Assembly (NCBI GenBank): GCA_028279825.1
Contig: JANQNA010000002.1
Coordinates: 1-64,000, forward strand
Direction of reading: 5' to 3'
From: an archaeon
GTDB taxonomy: Archaea > Aenigmatarchaeota > Aenigmatarchaeia > GW2011-AR5
Length of the DNA: 64,000 nt
Each line of letters opens with the position of its first letter. Positions within the stretch are counted from its first letter, which is position 1. The notes under the pieces are model-generated. The model was given only the letters and a program-made list of their open reading frames with translations. It was not told the origin of the DNA and did not search any database. A program made the position numbers and the translations under genes. Shown in pieces: positions 8,221 to 15,694 of this stretch.

Positions 8221-8624
8221 GGTCGCGCAGTGGACAGGTTCCTGTTTTCTCGCCGTGGCTAAACCCCGCCAAGCCCAGAACGGAACCGAGAACTTTTTAG
8301 GGGGTATCCCAGGTTCTCTCGTCTGCTGCGCGTCCTCCAATTTCAAACGGGAACTCACCGGGCTGAGTGACAGGCAGACAATCCGAAGTCTAATGCGTGC
8401 ATCAGCGATAACGCGTCCACGCGACGACTGACTTGCGGATTAAGAAGAACCTTGACAAAACAGGATCTCTGTGCTCTGCGTAAGACGAGTACGTCTGTCT
8501 GGAACAGGTTAACGCCCAATCACCTGGATTAGTTCCCGACCAGTTCTGTGTGTCTGCCGGGTTCATGCGTCCCAGTGTTTTTCCGGGGGAGGACATTGGG
8601 ATACCCTCCTAATGGACCCGGCAG
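8221..8624 (+). ncRNA. Large multi-domain structured RNA candidate
   Basis: About 400 bp with no convincing ORF but several long helices. Domain 1 is closed by CGCGCAG (8224-8230) with CTGCGCG (8326-8332) and holds GGTTCC/GGAACC and GAGAACT/AGGTTCTC hairpins. Domain 2 pairs 8380-8390 with 8430-8441 over 11 bp and contains CGCGTCCACGCG. Domain 3 pairs CTGCCGGGTTCAT (8554-8566) with ATGGACCCGGCAG (8612-8624) and encloses CCCAGTGT/ACATTGGG. GGAGG 8588-8592 could pair with CCTCC 8605-8609 as a pseudoknot. It does not match RNase P or tmRNA signatures I know. The pairing is seen; expression is inferred. Confidence 0.6.
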
Positions 8625-8649
8625 CCACTCCAACCTTACGGAGGTTGAC

Positions 8650-8742
8650 ATGGAGGTAAAAGCGAAACCGTTGACACTTGCTGAGGTGATCATCATGGCA
8701 GTTTTGCTTGTGGGAACTTTCGTGATGATGTCGTTCTACTAA
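8650..8742 (+). CDS. Thirty-residue single-helix membrane peptide
   Basis: A short ORF starts at ATG 8650, 5 bp after a strong ACGGAGG site. The peptide has a polar N-terminus (MEVKAKPLT) and one hydrophobic helix ending MMSFY. It directly follows the structured RNA, whose 3' helix ends 25 bp upstream, so the RNA may be its leader. It is then closed by a cassette hairpin. Confidence 0.55.
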   Translation: MEVKAKPLTLAEVIIMAVLLVGTFVMMSFY

Positions 8743-8747
8743 AACCA

Positions 8748-8781
8748 GAGCACAGTGTGTACTCCTGTGCTCAGCAATTAT
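8748..8781 (+). terminator. Cassette hairpin plus GCAATTAT
   Basis: GAGCACAG pairs with CTGTGCTC and is followed by AGCAATTAT. Confidence 0.6.
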
Positions 8782-8784
8782 ACA

Positions 8785-8820
8785 TGCATTCATCCCTAAC
8801 AGGATGAAGTTACATCCTGG
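8785..8820 (+). repeat. Two-hairpin element, partial copy
   Basis: TTCATCC pairs with GGATGAA as in the elements at 13302, 19316 and 24106, but the second GTTGCACC/GGTGCATG hairpin is degenerate here. Confidence 0.55.
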
Positions 8821-8831
8821 AAAACACAACA

Positions 8832-8902
8832 GGGAAGGGACATGATGTTTGTACACACCCCCCCCCACGGACCTCGTGTCCCTTCCCGTGGTTCGCACTC
8901 AT
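8832..8902 (+). terminator. Eleven-bp cassette hairpin with a poly-C loop, plus GCACTCAT
   Basis: GGGAAGGGACA pairs perfectly with TGTCCCTTCCC. The long loop contains an uninterrupted C run. GCACTCAT follows. Confidence 0.65.
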
Positions 8903-8941
8903 TCGTAAACGACGTCAAACCCAAAAACGGAGAAACGAAAG

Positions 8942-9643
8942 ATGACTTGCCAAGATGAGTCCGTAAGAGAAGTCTCGGAAGGTCAAGAGATGCCCCTCCA
9001 ACATAGGCTGCTTGTTGTGGCAGCCTTTTTGCTGGTTGTGATTCTTTTCGCGGTCTTCTGCCCCAAGCCTTTAAGTGCGCAGCCGATTTCTGGCACGCAC
9101 TGCGTCTTCTGGGCTGAACAGAACCTGGAATCTTCAAGGGTGCTGAACGTCTCGCTCAACAGCAACTTCGGTGCTTCTCTGAGAAACTGCTTCGATGTGG
9201 AGCTTCGTCTTGCAAGTACCGAACCGAAAGAGAAGAAGCTGGAGATCGACTACGATGCCATCGCGTTGAGGTACGGCAAGATATACGAAATTTTTCACGC
9301 CCCCGACTGGAACTATCCACTCGAATGTCAACCCTGGAACTTCTGTTTGGAGCCCGGCATTTCCACACTGAAGAACGCCATGTGGTTCTACACCAAGCAG
9401 GAGATGATTGAGGTTGGTGCAAGTCAGCTGGTCATTTCCACGAGTGATATGGAACACCGATTCCCCATCGAGATAAGAGTCCTTGGAAGTGCCGCTTCAA
9501 TTCTCCTTAACACACTGTCTGAGAGGAGGATCATCAACCCGGAGACGCAGAAGAAGGTTCGGAAGCGCGCCAAGATCATCACGGGTCTGTCCGTCGTTGC
9601 AACCATGATTGTCGTCCCGGCGGTCGTAAATATGCAACGATAA
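8942..9643 (+). CDS. Exported protein with two membrane helices, unknown
   Basis: The 233-residue protein has an N-terminal hydrophobic helix at about residues 22-42 ending near LSAQPISG, which could be a signal anchor or a cleaved signal. An extracytoplasmic domain with four cysteines follows (residues 52-140), then a C-terminal helix (about 212-230) preceded by a basic KKVRKRAK. The fold is not recognised. ATG 8942 follows CCCAAAAACGGAGAAAC. Confidence 0.65.
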   Translation: MTCQDESVREVSEGQEMPLQHRLLVVAAFLLVVILFAVFCPKPLSAQPISGTHCVFWAEQNLESSRVLNVSLNSNFGASLRNCFDVELRLASTEPKEKKLEIDYDAIALRYGKIYEIFHAPDWNYPLECQPWNFCLEPGISTLKNAMWFYTKQEMIEVGASQLVISTSDMEHRFPIEIRVLGSAASILLNTLSERRIINPETQKKVRKRAKIITGLSVVATMIVVPAVVNMQR

Positions 9644-9692
9644 TTCGTAATGGGAAGCAGATCATCGCGGGTATGCAACAGTAGCTCGCAAC

Positions 9693-9732
9693 GGAAGAGC
9701 GACACGATCTTGTCGTTCTTCCACGCAATCAT
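9693..9732 (+). terminator. Cassette hairpin plus GCAATCAT
   Basis: GGAAGA...CGACA pairs with TGTCG...TTCTTCC, followed by ACGCAATCAT. Confidence 0.65.
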
Positions 9733-9810
9733 TCTGACTCATATAACCTTTTCATTCATCCATACACGAACACGTAGTAAAACCCAAAACCCTAAACAGG
9801 AGAAAGAAAA

Positions 9811-10674
9811 ATGAAGTCCTACTTGAACTCAAAACCACTGACCAGAGGAGAAAAGGTGATCGTTGTCGTGGCGATCCTTCTTCTCCTGTGCTTGGCGTTT
9901 GCACCTGTGGTGATCGACAAGGTAACACTCTGGCAAGAACGCCAGGAACGCCAGGAGCTGGCCCAGGAACTCCGTAAGGACATCACGCGCCTGGTCTACA
10001 GGATGGATACCTCAGTGGGTCCTTTGGAGAACAGAAAACGCATTGACTTTTTAGACCAGAAAGTTGCGCAACTCGAGGAGCTTGGGTATTTAGTCGCGAA
10101 CTTCGGCGGGCGGCGCTGCTCGGGTTACTTCCTGCAGAAAGCTCCCTTGAACCCATTCGACTGGGAAGAATTCGACACAAGATGCAGGGATAGGTGGGGA
10201 CCTCATCCATTTCAAATCAGGGAGCACTACATCCGTGCCACCATGACCAGCAAAGAGGCGGAAGTGGACGACATCCTGGATGACATGAGGAGTGCACTCC
10301 GCCACATACGAGACCCTGAGTATGGTGAGTATTCCAGACAGGACCTGAATGAGGGCATCGAGAGATTGGAACAACTTGGATACACTGTTCGTCATTCCGG
10401 CCGCCGTTTGGTGTTCAAAAAAGGTGACATCATAGAGCGAATGCCTGATGGCAGACAGTACAACTGGTTCTTCGAGAGAAAGGTCGCAGAATTCAACGAT
10501 GAATTCCCACTGCCGGAAGAGAAGACAAGGACTCCGAGTGGTGTGCCTCCAGGAACCGGGTCCCTGATCATGTTGATCGCTGGCATCTGCTACATCTTCT
10601 CAGGAACGATCTCTAAGGCCATCACGATTCTGACCAACAAACCAGGAGCAGCTGCCGTTTTGTTCAAGAAGTAG
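9811..10674 (+). CDS. Membrane protein with an internally duplicated domain
   Basis: The 287-residue protein has a transmembrane helix after an RGEK motif (about residues 15-36) and a C-terminal helix (about 247-268). The soluble middle carries two related halves, each with a helix ending LEELGYLV or LEQLGYTV and then a GGRR or SGRR turn, which suggests an internal duplication of about 100 residues. ATG 9811 follows AAACAGGAGAAAGAAAA. The juxtamembrane GEK motif recurs in the next gene. Confidence 0.65.
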   Translation: MKSYLNSKPLTRGEKVIVVVAILLLLCLAFAPVVIDKVTLWQERQERQELAQELRKDITRLVYRMDTSVGPLENRKRIDFLDQKVAQLEELGYLVANFGGRRCSGYFLQKAPLNPFDWEEFDTRCRDRWGPHPFQIREHYIRATMTSKEAEVDDILDDMRSALRHIRDPEYGEYSRQDLNEGIERLEQLGYTVRHSGRRLVFKKGDIIERMPDGRQYNWFFERKVAEFNDEFPLPEEKTRTPSGVPPGTGSLIMLIAGICYIFSGTISKAITILTNKPGAAAVLFKK

Positions 10675-10681
10675 TCTTCAA

Positions 10682-10713
10682 GAGCGTGGCAATCGTCACG
10701 CTCATGCAATCAT
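10682..10713 (+). terminator. Cassette hairpin plus GCAATCAT
   Basis: GAGCGTG pairs with CACGCTC; ATGCAATCAT follows. Confidence 0.65.
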
Positions 10714-10770
10714 ACTTCATAAGACGTAGAACACAAACGACGTAAAAACCCTAAACAAGGAGAAAGAAGG

Positions 10771-11469
10771 ATGGGAATTCAAGACGAAATCGGAAGAGGA
10801 GTCGTAACGGAGACGAAGCTGAGCTGGGGTGAGAAGCTGGCAGCCTTGCTGATCGTTTTGATTGTTGCCGGTTTCCTGGCAGCAAATCTCGGCTGCGCCC
10901 ATTCCCGGCCGCCCGAGATCTCGAAGCCGCCCAAGGACGCGAAGCCGGCGAATGCCGAGAAGGCCGAGAACGCACAGTTCGTCGAACTCTTCGAGAAGAT
11001 CGATCAACCCATGGTTGTGTCAACGTCCGACGGCCAGACGATGATCATCGAGATGGGGTTTGTCAGGAAGTCGGACATGAAGGCCCCGTACGCGGAACGC
11101 TACGAGAAGGACGTGGACGCTCCGCTTCCGAAGGGGACCCCCGTCTGGGCCAACTTCGGCGACTTCCAGTGCACGCCTCGGAACTTCTTCCCCATCGTCG
11201 AGGAGAGGTGCTTCCAGAATGCCTACGTCAAGGCAACGGTCGCCGGGTCAGAGAAGGAGGAGCACGGGTGGCAGCATATCTACGAGGTTGAGGCTCTGGA
11301 CAACCCCGAGCCTGTTGTGAAGATCCCTGGGTTCCACGTGGACGACGTGGTGGTCTACAGGCACGCCATTCAACACTCCTTCTCGGAGGACATCTACACG
11401 GTGGTCAACCTGCCGGATGAACACGCGGAGTACTCGCAACTCCTCGTCGTGAACTCACGCCTGAACTAG
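10771..11469 (+). CDS. Membrane-anchored exported protein, paralog of the 20748 product
   Basis: The 232-residue protein has a helix at about residues 25-45 ending ANLGCAH, a weak lipobox or simple anchor. A Pro/Lys/Ala-rich linker follows, then a domain with LPKGTPVWANF, VEERCFQNAYVKA and a later IYEVEALD. The protein at 20748 has LPVGTQVWINA, VEDECFREYNKGV and YYYIVKLN in the same order, so the two are paralogs. ATG 10771 follows AAACAAGGAGAAAGAAGG. Function unknown. Confidence 0.65.
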   Translation: MGIQDEIGRGVVTETKLSWGEKLAALLIVLIVAGFLAANLGCAHSRPPEISKPPKDAKPANAEKAENAQFVELFEKIDQPMVVSTSDGQTMIIEMGFVRKSDMKAPYAERYEKDVDAPLPKGTPVWANFGDFQCTPRNFFPIVEERCFQNAYVKATVAGSEKEEHGWQHIYEVEALDNPEPVVKIPGFHVDDVVVYRHAIQHSFSEDIYTVVNLPDEHAEYSQLLVVNSRLN

Positions 11470-11518
11470 GCCTACGATCGTGCGTTCACTAGTCTTGACA
11501 ACATGGAAAAACTAACAC

Positions 11519-11561
11519 GAGGGGCATGAGGTTCACTTACCCCCTGGATCTCATGCCCCTC
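11519..11561 (+). terminator. Twelve-bp perfect intergenic hairpin
   Basis: GAGGGGCATGAG pairs with CTCATGCCCCTC over a 19-nt loop. A CTTCTTCC run follows, with no octamer, and a GGAGAAG site for the next gene comes after it. Confidence 0.65.
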
Positions 11562-11583
11562 TTCTTCCGAAAGGAGAAGAACG

Positions 11584-11874
11584 ATGACGTGGCTTCTGAT
11601 CGGACTCGCGCTCGTTCTGTTCGTTGTTCTCGTGCGTCGTTGGGAGGCTCTCCAGGACCGGCTGTACTACATCTTTGAGGCAGTCACCGGCTACCTGTTT
11701 GGTTTTCTGGACATCATCGATTCACGGACCGAAAGATGGTGGCTTGTTCCCAGAATCATCTCCTGCATCGTGCTGGGGATAGTCTGGATCTTCGCTACGA
11801 TCATCATGTTCATTATCGGCGTGGTACTTTTCGGATACATGCGTACCCTTGAATGTGGTGATGAGTTGTTCTAG
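11584..11874 (+). CDS. Small membrane protein, unknown
   Basis: The 96-residue product has an N-terminal helix (residues 3-18), an amphipathic middle with RRWEALQDRLYYIF, and one long hydrophobic segment near residues 58-85. ATG 11584 follows AAAGGAGAAGAACG. It is unusual in lacking the CCCAAAAA leader. No family recognised. Confidence 0.65.
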   Translation: MTWLLIGLALVLFVVLVRRWEALQDRLYYIFEAVTGYLFGFLDIIDSRTERWWLVPRIISCIVLGIVWIFATIIMFIIGVVLFGYMRTLECGDELF

Positions 11875-11889
11875 GCTAACTGACCCAAA

Positions 11890-11919
11890 GGCGCGAATCA
11901 TTTCGCGCCGCGCAATAAT
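11890..11919 (+). terminator. Cassette hairpin plus GCAATAAT
   Basis: GGCGCGA pairs with TCGCGCC; the octamer follows. The stem is almost the same as the one at 17933. Confidence 0.65.
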
Positions 11920-11925
11920 ACTCCA

Positions 11926-12000
11926 TGGACGCACGGGATTCGAACCCTCCTTTCCGGTTGTTGCAAAACGACCGTTAACCAAATCGGATTCTGTGCGTCC
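11926..12000 (-). ncRNA. tRNA-like structure, possibly degenerate tRNA-Cys(GCA)
   Basis: On the minus strand an 8-bp acceptor-like stem GGACGCAC/GTGCGTCC encloses a D-arm-like CCG ATTTGGTTAA CGG, a GTTTTGCAAC anticodon-like loop and a GGG TTCGAAT CCC T-arm. It is not a standard cloverleaf: about three extra bases precede the D-stem, the anticodon stem has a mismatch, and the T-stem has only three clear pairs. No CCA is encoded. All neighbouring genes run on the opposite strand. It could be a decayed tRNA, a phage-type tRNA or a processing signal. Confidence 0.5.
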
Positions 12001-12055
12001 GCCAACTGACTAATAAGACGTACCAAACCCAAAACCCTAAACAGGAGAAAGAAAG

Positions 12056-12568
12056 ATGAAGATTACTGCACTCAGCCCGGATAAGCTCAAACTTGTCCTG
12101 GAAAATCTCAAGCTGTCGCTACGTCTTGTCCTTTCCGAACTAGGCGACGATGCCAACGGGCGCGAGGGAGGCTACTTCCGCCTCTTTTCTTCCATTGGCT
12201 ATCGACTCTTCGAGCAAATGTGCTGCCTGGTCGGAAGTGTCGAACCCGACAAGATCAAGAAGTACGAGGAGCTTTCTGCGGAGAAAGCGATCCGAGCACA
12301 CAAGAAGGGTCACGTGAGCTCTTGGGTCAGCAGAGATCCGGGCAACCTCAAGTTCGGCGGTGCAATTCATGCTGGGGGCGATCTGTTCATGTCCTTCAGC
12401 GGCTTACCCGAGAAGGGAGACGAAGCCCTGATGCTTGTGGTGGCGCATCGCATTGGAGTCATCTCCATGCGGGATGTGTCAACGATCGTCAAGATCAGCC
12501 ACAACGACGTGGCGCGGCGATGCTTCCAACGAATGGGCAAGTTTGCCGACGAAAGAAGTTCCGTCTAA
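12056..12568 (+). CDS. Cytosolic protein, unknown
   Basis: The 170-residue product has no signal or membrane segment. The N-terminal ~80 residues are helical; the middle has a glycine-rich FGGAIHAGGDLF stretch and hydrophobic strands that suggest a mixed fold. The start at 12056 is fixed by AAACAGGAGAAAGAAAG. Along with 6142 and 19768 it is one of few soluble proteins in the insert. No family recognised. Confidence 0.65.
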   Translation: MKITALSPDKLKLVLENLKLSLRLVLSELGDDANGREGGYFRLFSSIGYRLFEQMCCLVGSVEPDKIKKYEELSAEKAIRAHKKGHVSSWVSRDPGNLKFGGAIHAGGDLFMSFSGLPEKGDEALMLVVAHRIGVISMRDVSTIVKISHNDVARRCFQRMGKFADERSSV

Positions 12569-12597
12569 GCAGTTCCTTGATGTTCCTCAATCCGAAC

Positions 12598-12624
12598 GGG
12601 ACAACGCATCGTCCCAGCAATCAT
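12598..12624 (+). terminator. Cassette hairpin plus GCAATCAT
   Basis: GGGAC pairs with GTCCC; AGCAATCAT follows and the next leader begins within 8 bp. Confidence 0.55.
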
Positions 12625-12659
12625 TCGTAAACCCAAAACCCTAAACAGGAGAAAGAAAG

Positions 12660-12911
12660 ATGGTATTTGGTGGTTTAGGTGATGAGATCCGTGGCCTCAA
12701 TGAGGATCTTAAAGAGGCAAGAGCAGAGAACGAGAGACTCAGGGCTACGATCAAGAGTCTCAAGATCCGCCACGGGTGGCAGCTCAAGGCCGCGCGCAAG
12801 GAGATGTACTATCTTTGTGTGCGTCTCTTGACGCAGCGTGCACTGACCGATGCGTTGAAGACGCTGCTGAAGTCAACCAGTATCCGTTCGCTGCTGGCAA
12901 GACGGAAGTAA
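12660..12911 (+). CDS. Small coiled-coil protein
   Basis: The 83-residue product begins with a glycine-rich start and then a heptad pattern over residues 10-45 (IRGLNEDLKEARAENERL), followed by a basic helical C-terminus ending LLARRK. It likely oligomerises; a DNA- or membrane-surface role is possible because of the basic tail. ATG 12660 follows AAACAGGAGAAAGAAAG. Confidence 0.65.
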   Translation: MVFGGLGDEIRGLNEDLKEARAENERLRATIKSLKIRHGWQLKAARKEMYYLCVRLLTQRALTDALKTLLKSTSIRSLLARRK

Positions 12912-12924
12912 ATCATTCTTCGTC

Positions 12925-12955
12925 AGGGGGAACTATGGTTCCTCCTTGCACTCAT
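12925..12955 (+). terminator. Cassette hairpin plus GCACTCAT
   Basis: AGGGGGAAC pairs imperfectly with GGTTCCTCCT over a TAT loop; TTGCACTCAT follows. Confidence 0.5.
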
Positions 12956-12993
12956 TCGTAAAGTCGTCAAACCCAAAAACGGAGAAAACGAAA

Positions 12994-13242
12994 ATGGAGT
13001 ATATCACGCTGATGTCGGGCACGTTGCTCATCCTGACGATCGCGTCTGGGGCCAATGCGGTAGCTTCGGTGAAGATGGACGATCACCGTGCCAAGGAGCA
13101 TGCACCCAAGTTCTTCGTGCTGACGCTCTTTCTTCTCGTGGCTCTTCTAGTTTCCATTACCTCGCCACAGTTCGCCGGACTGATCCTGGCGGCCATCTGC
13201 TTCGGATCAGGCTGGGTAGGCAGGGAAATATACGAGGGTTAG
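12994..13242 (+). CDS. Small membrane protein
   Basis: The 82-residue product has three hydrophobic segments (about residues 5-23, 41-57, 60-77) and a charged KMDDHRAKEHAPK loop between the first two. ATG 12994 follows CCCAAAAACGGAGAAAACG; the upstream in-frame extension lacks a ribosome-binding site. Unknown family. Confidence 0.65.
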   Translation: MEYITLMSGTLLILTIASGANAVASVKMDDHRAKEHAPKFFVLTLFLLVALLVSITSPQFAGLILAAICFGSGWVGREIYEG

Positions 13243-13257
13243 TTCATTCACTGAAAA

Positions 13258-13289
13258 GGGAAGCAGAGCAACGCTTCCCTCGCAATCAT
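13258..13289 (+). terminator. Cassette hairpin plus GCAATCAT
   Basis: GGGAAGC pairs with GCTTCCC; the same stem recurs at 22428 and 25875. Confidence 0.65.
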
Positions 13290-13301
13290 AAAAACTGTAA
13301 A

Positions 13302-13368
13302 AAGTTCGTTCATAAGCCTTAAGCATTCATCCTCAGGGATGGAGTTGCACCGCACGTTGTGGTGCATG
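13302..13368 (+). repeat. Two-hairpin RNA element, full copy
   Basis: Begins AAGTTCGTTCATAAGCCTT, identical to the start of the 24106 copy. Hairpin 1 is ATCC TCA GGGAT; hairpin 2 is GTTGCACC...GGTGCATG. It lies in the leader of the 13438 lipoprotein gene. Confidence 0.7.
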
Positions 13369-13389
13369 GTCGTAGAACAACCACAAGTC

Positions 13390-13437
13390 GTTCAACCAAC
13401 AACCATTCGGGCGAGTGCCTGAAGAGGAGACAATAAG
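13390..13437 (+). promoter_or_regulatory. Shared lipoprotein 5' leader, copy 1
   Basis: The stretch CAAGTCGTTCAACC, then AACCATTCGGGCGAG, then a GAGGAG site is repeated before the genes at 14604 and 16062. TTCGGGCGAG followed by a CTGAA or CTCG segment can form a small hairpin just before the ribosome-binding site. Confidence 0.6.
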
Positions 13438-14391
13438 ATGAGTAAGAAGTTCTGGACCATCACTTCGGCGATTGCCATTTCGTCGCTGACTTTCTGGGCG
13501 TGCGACGGCGACACCGGGATGTCACCATCGCGAGTCGAGACTCCGGTTGCGGTGGACACGGCCGCAGTGCCTGACGGAACGGTCACGGCCCAGTCGGTCA
13601 TGTGCGAGAACCGGTTCACGGCCACGCCGCTCGAACGCCTGGATCCTATCGAGGGTGACTCGGTCAGGTTCAAGTTCGAGCGTGACGACGATCGCTGGAT
13701 CGCCGGCGACGTGCCCGTTCACCTCGCAGGCTTCGACACCCACGGCGGCACCAGCCGGCCCGGCTCGCAAGAGATCCTGCCCGGCAGCCCCAGGGTCAAG
13801 ACGTTCAACAACCAGCCCGTGATCTACCTCAGCATCCCGATCCCGCAGGACAAGTGCTACGTTCTGCAGCTCGATTCCGCCTGCGGCGAGAAGGCGCCCA
13901 GGGACGGCGACTACGCCGGCATCGACTTCAACAAGAGCTGGACTGCGAAGACCGAGAAGTGCTTCCCGGGCCGCACGCCGAAGCCCAAGCCCACACCTGT
14001 ACCGTGCGACGACCAGGATCCCCAGTACGTGACATACGAGATGACCGAAGGCTCGGTCGTTCCGCATCACACCCATGCTGGCGGTCGCGTCAAGCACGGT
14101 GTCAGGGCTGACGCGACGGTTGCGCTTTCGGCCGGCACGTACGAGCTGAGGCTGCGTGCGTCTACCTGCTCCAGAGTCGGGCCGAGCTTCACGAACACTC
14201 ACTGCCAGACCTGGACGAAGGACAGCTGGAGGGGCACCGTCTTGTGCGAGGAGGAGATCAAGGAGGTCGGGCTGGACTACAGCTCCCCTCACAGCCACAC
14301 CAACACCAAGTACTGGTGGGTCGTCGCCAACCCGATCGACGGTGGTGTCAGGCCTACCAAGTACTTCGACATTCCACGCACCGGCTACTAG
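13438..14391 (+). CDS. Lipoprotein 1: CG/GDY domain plus His-rich PRTGY domain
   Basis: The 317-residue precursor has a lipobox ending in Cys22 (TFWAC) with Asp at +2, then DTGMSPSRVETPVAVDTAA, nearly the same as in lipoprotein 2. Residues about 55-180 form the domain shared with 6743, 14604 and 16062 (KCYVLQLDSACG, DGDYAG). After a Pro/Lys linker, residues about 200-317 form a second domain with PHHTHAGGRVKHG, HSHTNT and the terminal FDIPRTGY; this is shared with lipoprotein 3. The 3' end and following terminator are almost identical to those of 16062, so duplication was recent. Function unknown; metal binding by the histidines is a guess. Confidence 0.75.
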   Translation: MSKKFWTITSAIAISSLTFWACDGDTGMSPSRVETPVAVDTAAVPDGTVTAQSVMCENRFTATPLERLDPIEGDSVRFKFERDDDRWIAGDVPVHLAGFDTHGGTSRPGSQEILPGSPRVKTFNNQPVIYLSIPIPQDKCYVLQLDSACGEKAPRDGDYAGIDFNKSWTAKTEKCFPGRTPKPKPTPVPCDDQDPQYVTYEMTEGSVVPHHTHAGGRVKHGVRADATVALSAGTYELRLRASTCSRVGPSFTNTHCQTWTKDSWRGTVLCEEEIKEVGLDYSSPHSHTNTKYWWVVANPIDGGVRPTKYFDIPRTGY

Positions 14392-14423
14392 CCGACCAAC
14401 GGACGTGACGTAGTCTAAGTCGT

Positions 14424-14468
14424 GGGGGGAGGTGTTCCGCAAGAACACCTCTTTCCCCTCGCAATCAT
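14424..14468 (+). terminator. Cassette hairpin plus GCAATCAT
   Basis: GGGGGAGGTGTT pairs with AACACCTCTTTCCCC; the same hairpin type follows all three lipoprotein genes. Confidence 0.7.
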
Positions 14469-14534
14469 TTTCATTTCTCTAATGTAAGCTGTTCATTGGG
14501 AACAGCTGGATGAAAGAAAGGAGAAACTGAAAGT

Positions 14535-14603
14535 CATAGAACAAGTCGTCCAACAAAAACCATTCGGGCGAGTAGCTCGAATTAGCGAAGGAGTATCGAG
14601 TAG
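14535..14603 (+). promoter_or_regulatory. Shared lipoprotein 5' leader, copy 2
   Basis: AACAAGTCGTCCAACAAAAACC, then ATTCGGGCGAGTAGCTCGAAT and a GAAGGAG site. The CGAGTAGCTCG hairpin is clearest in this copy. A GGAGAAACTGAAAG site at 14519 has no start codon after it. Confidence 0.6.
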
Positions 14604-15557
14604 ATGATGAAGTCCACGAAATGGACGGCAGTGCTGGTGACTATCGGTGTCCTTGGTCTTGGTGCCTGCGACAGTGACACCGGCATCAGCCCATCACAGA
14701 TCGACACCCCTGTTGCTGTCGACACGGCCGCTGCTACGGTGCCTGCTGCACCGGCAGTCGAAGCCGCACCCGCGGCAACTCCGGATCCGAACAACTCGGC
14801 CGCATCGTGCAGTGACCGCTTCACGTCGCTTCCGCAGAACTTCAGCATGGACGGCGTCGCGCCGGCGAACGGCTTGCTGAAGCTCCAGCTCAAGAAGGAT
14901 CATATCGACCCTCTCGAGCCCGTTCACGTCGCGGTGTTCGACACCCAAGGCGGTACTCTGGGCCCAGGTGATCAGATCAAGCTCTTCCACAAGACGAGGA
15001 CGTTCGACAACCAACCGGTTCTACACCTCAACCTGCAACTGCCCGACGACTGTCGCGAGGTCCAGATCGACACCGGCTGCGGCGAGAATCCTCCGCGGGG
15101 CGGCAAGTACACCCATGAGCTCAACGACTACTGGAATGTTCGCACTGACGCCTGCGTGGTGGGACGAGAGCCCAAGCCCAAGGGCTGCGACATGGAGGTC
15201 ATCAAGTCGGCCCGCCGCTCTGGACCTTACATCAGGTACAGGATCGACTTCAAGAACGTCGGCGATGATGACTGCACCGGTGGCGGGGTGAAGGTCAGTG
15301 ACCGCATCCCGAAGGGAACATACTACATCGGCGGAAGCCACTGGGAGCAGGGCGACGGCAACTACGTCCAGAGCTGTCACACCGGCAAGTGCAAGTGGAA
15401 CTACGGCACCATGGAGCCCGGCGAGGAAGGTGCCGTTGGTTTCAAGGTCAAGCTGCGACGATGCCAGAGCAGCGTCACCAACACGGTCAATGTCTGGAGC
15501 AGGGAGCAGGGCAACGTCCAGGCTTCAGTCACAACCAACCTGCAGTGCGGCGACTAG
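14604..15557 (+). CDS. Lipoprotein 2: CG/GDY domain plus DUF11-like domain
   Basis: The 317-residue precursor has Cys22 (GLGAC) with Asp at +2 and a DTGISPSQIDTPVAVDTAA segment, followed by an Ala/Pro linker. Residues about 70-185 carry the shared domain (ECR-type variant DCREVQIDTGCG). The C-terminal ~115 residues look like a DUF11 repeat: YRIDFKNVGDDDC, then VKVSDRIPKGTYYI and a later WNYGTMEPGE. It therefore differs from lipoproteins 1 and 3, whose C-terminal domain is the His-rich PRTGY type. ATG 14607 is an equivalent start. Confidence 0.75.
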   Translation: MMKSTKWTAVLVTIGVLGLGACDSDTGISPSQIDTPVAVDTAAATVPAAPAVEAAPAATPDPNNSAASCSDRFTSLPQNFSMDGVAPANGLLKLQLKKDHIDPLEPVHVAVFDTQGGTLGPGDQIKLFHKTRTFDNQPVLHLNLQLPDDCREVQIDTGCGENPPRGGKYTHELNDYWNVRTDACVVGREPKPKGCDMEVIKSARRSGPYIRYRIDFKNVGDDDCTGGGVKVSDRIPKGTYYIGGSHWEQGDGNYVQSCHTGKCKWNYGTMEPGEEGAVGFKVKLRRCQSSVTNTVNVWSREQGNVQASVTTNLQCGD

Positions 15558-15588
15558 GCCCCAGCAGACGTAAGTCGTAAGTAGTCTT

Positions 15589-15632
15589 GGAGGGAGGTGT
15601 TTCCGTAAGAACACCTCTCTCCTTGCAATATT
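15589..15632 (+). terminator. Cassette hairpin plus GCAATATT
   Basis: GGAGGGAGGTGTT pairs with AACACCTCTCTCC, followed by a variant octamer. Confidence 0.65.
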
Positions 15633-15694
15633 ACTTGCTTTTATTCAGAGCCCGAGGACGTAAGGCAAGTCGTAAACTGCAGAAGGGGGTAGTG

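Noticed and set aside
8221-8624. tmRNA or RNase P RNA
   Set aside because: No tRNA-like ends with a tag ORF, and no GAGGAAAGUC or ACAGAA core signatures.
13522-14448. Long minus-strand ORF opposite lipoprotein 1
   Set aside because: It is a by-product of G+C-rich codons; it lacks a leader and the + strand carries clear domain conservation.
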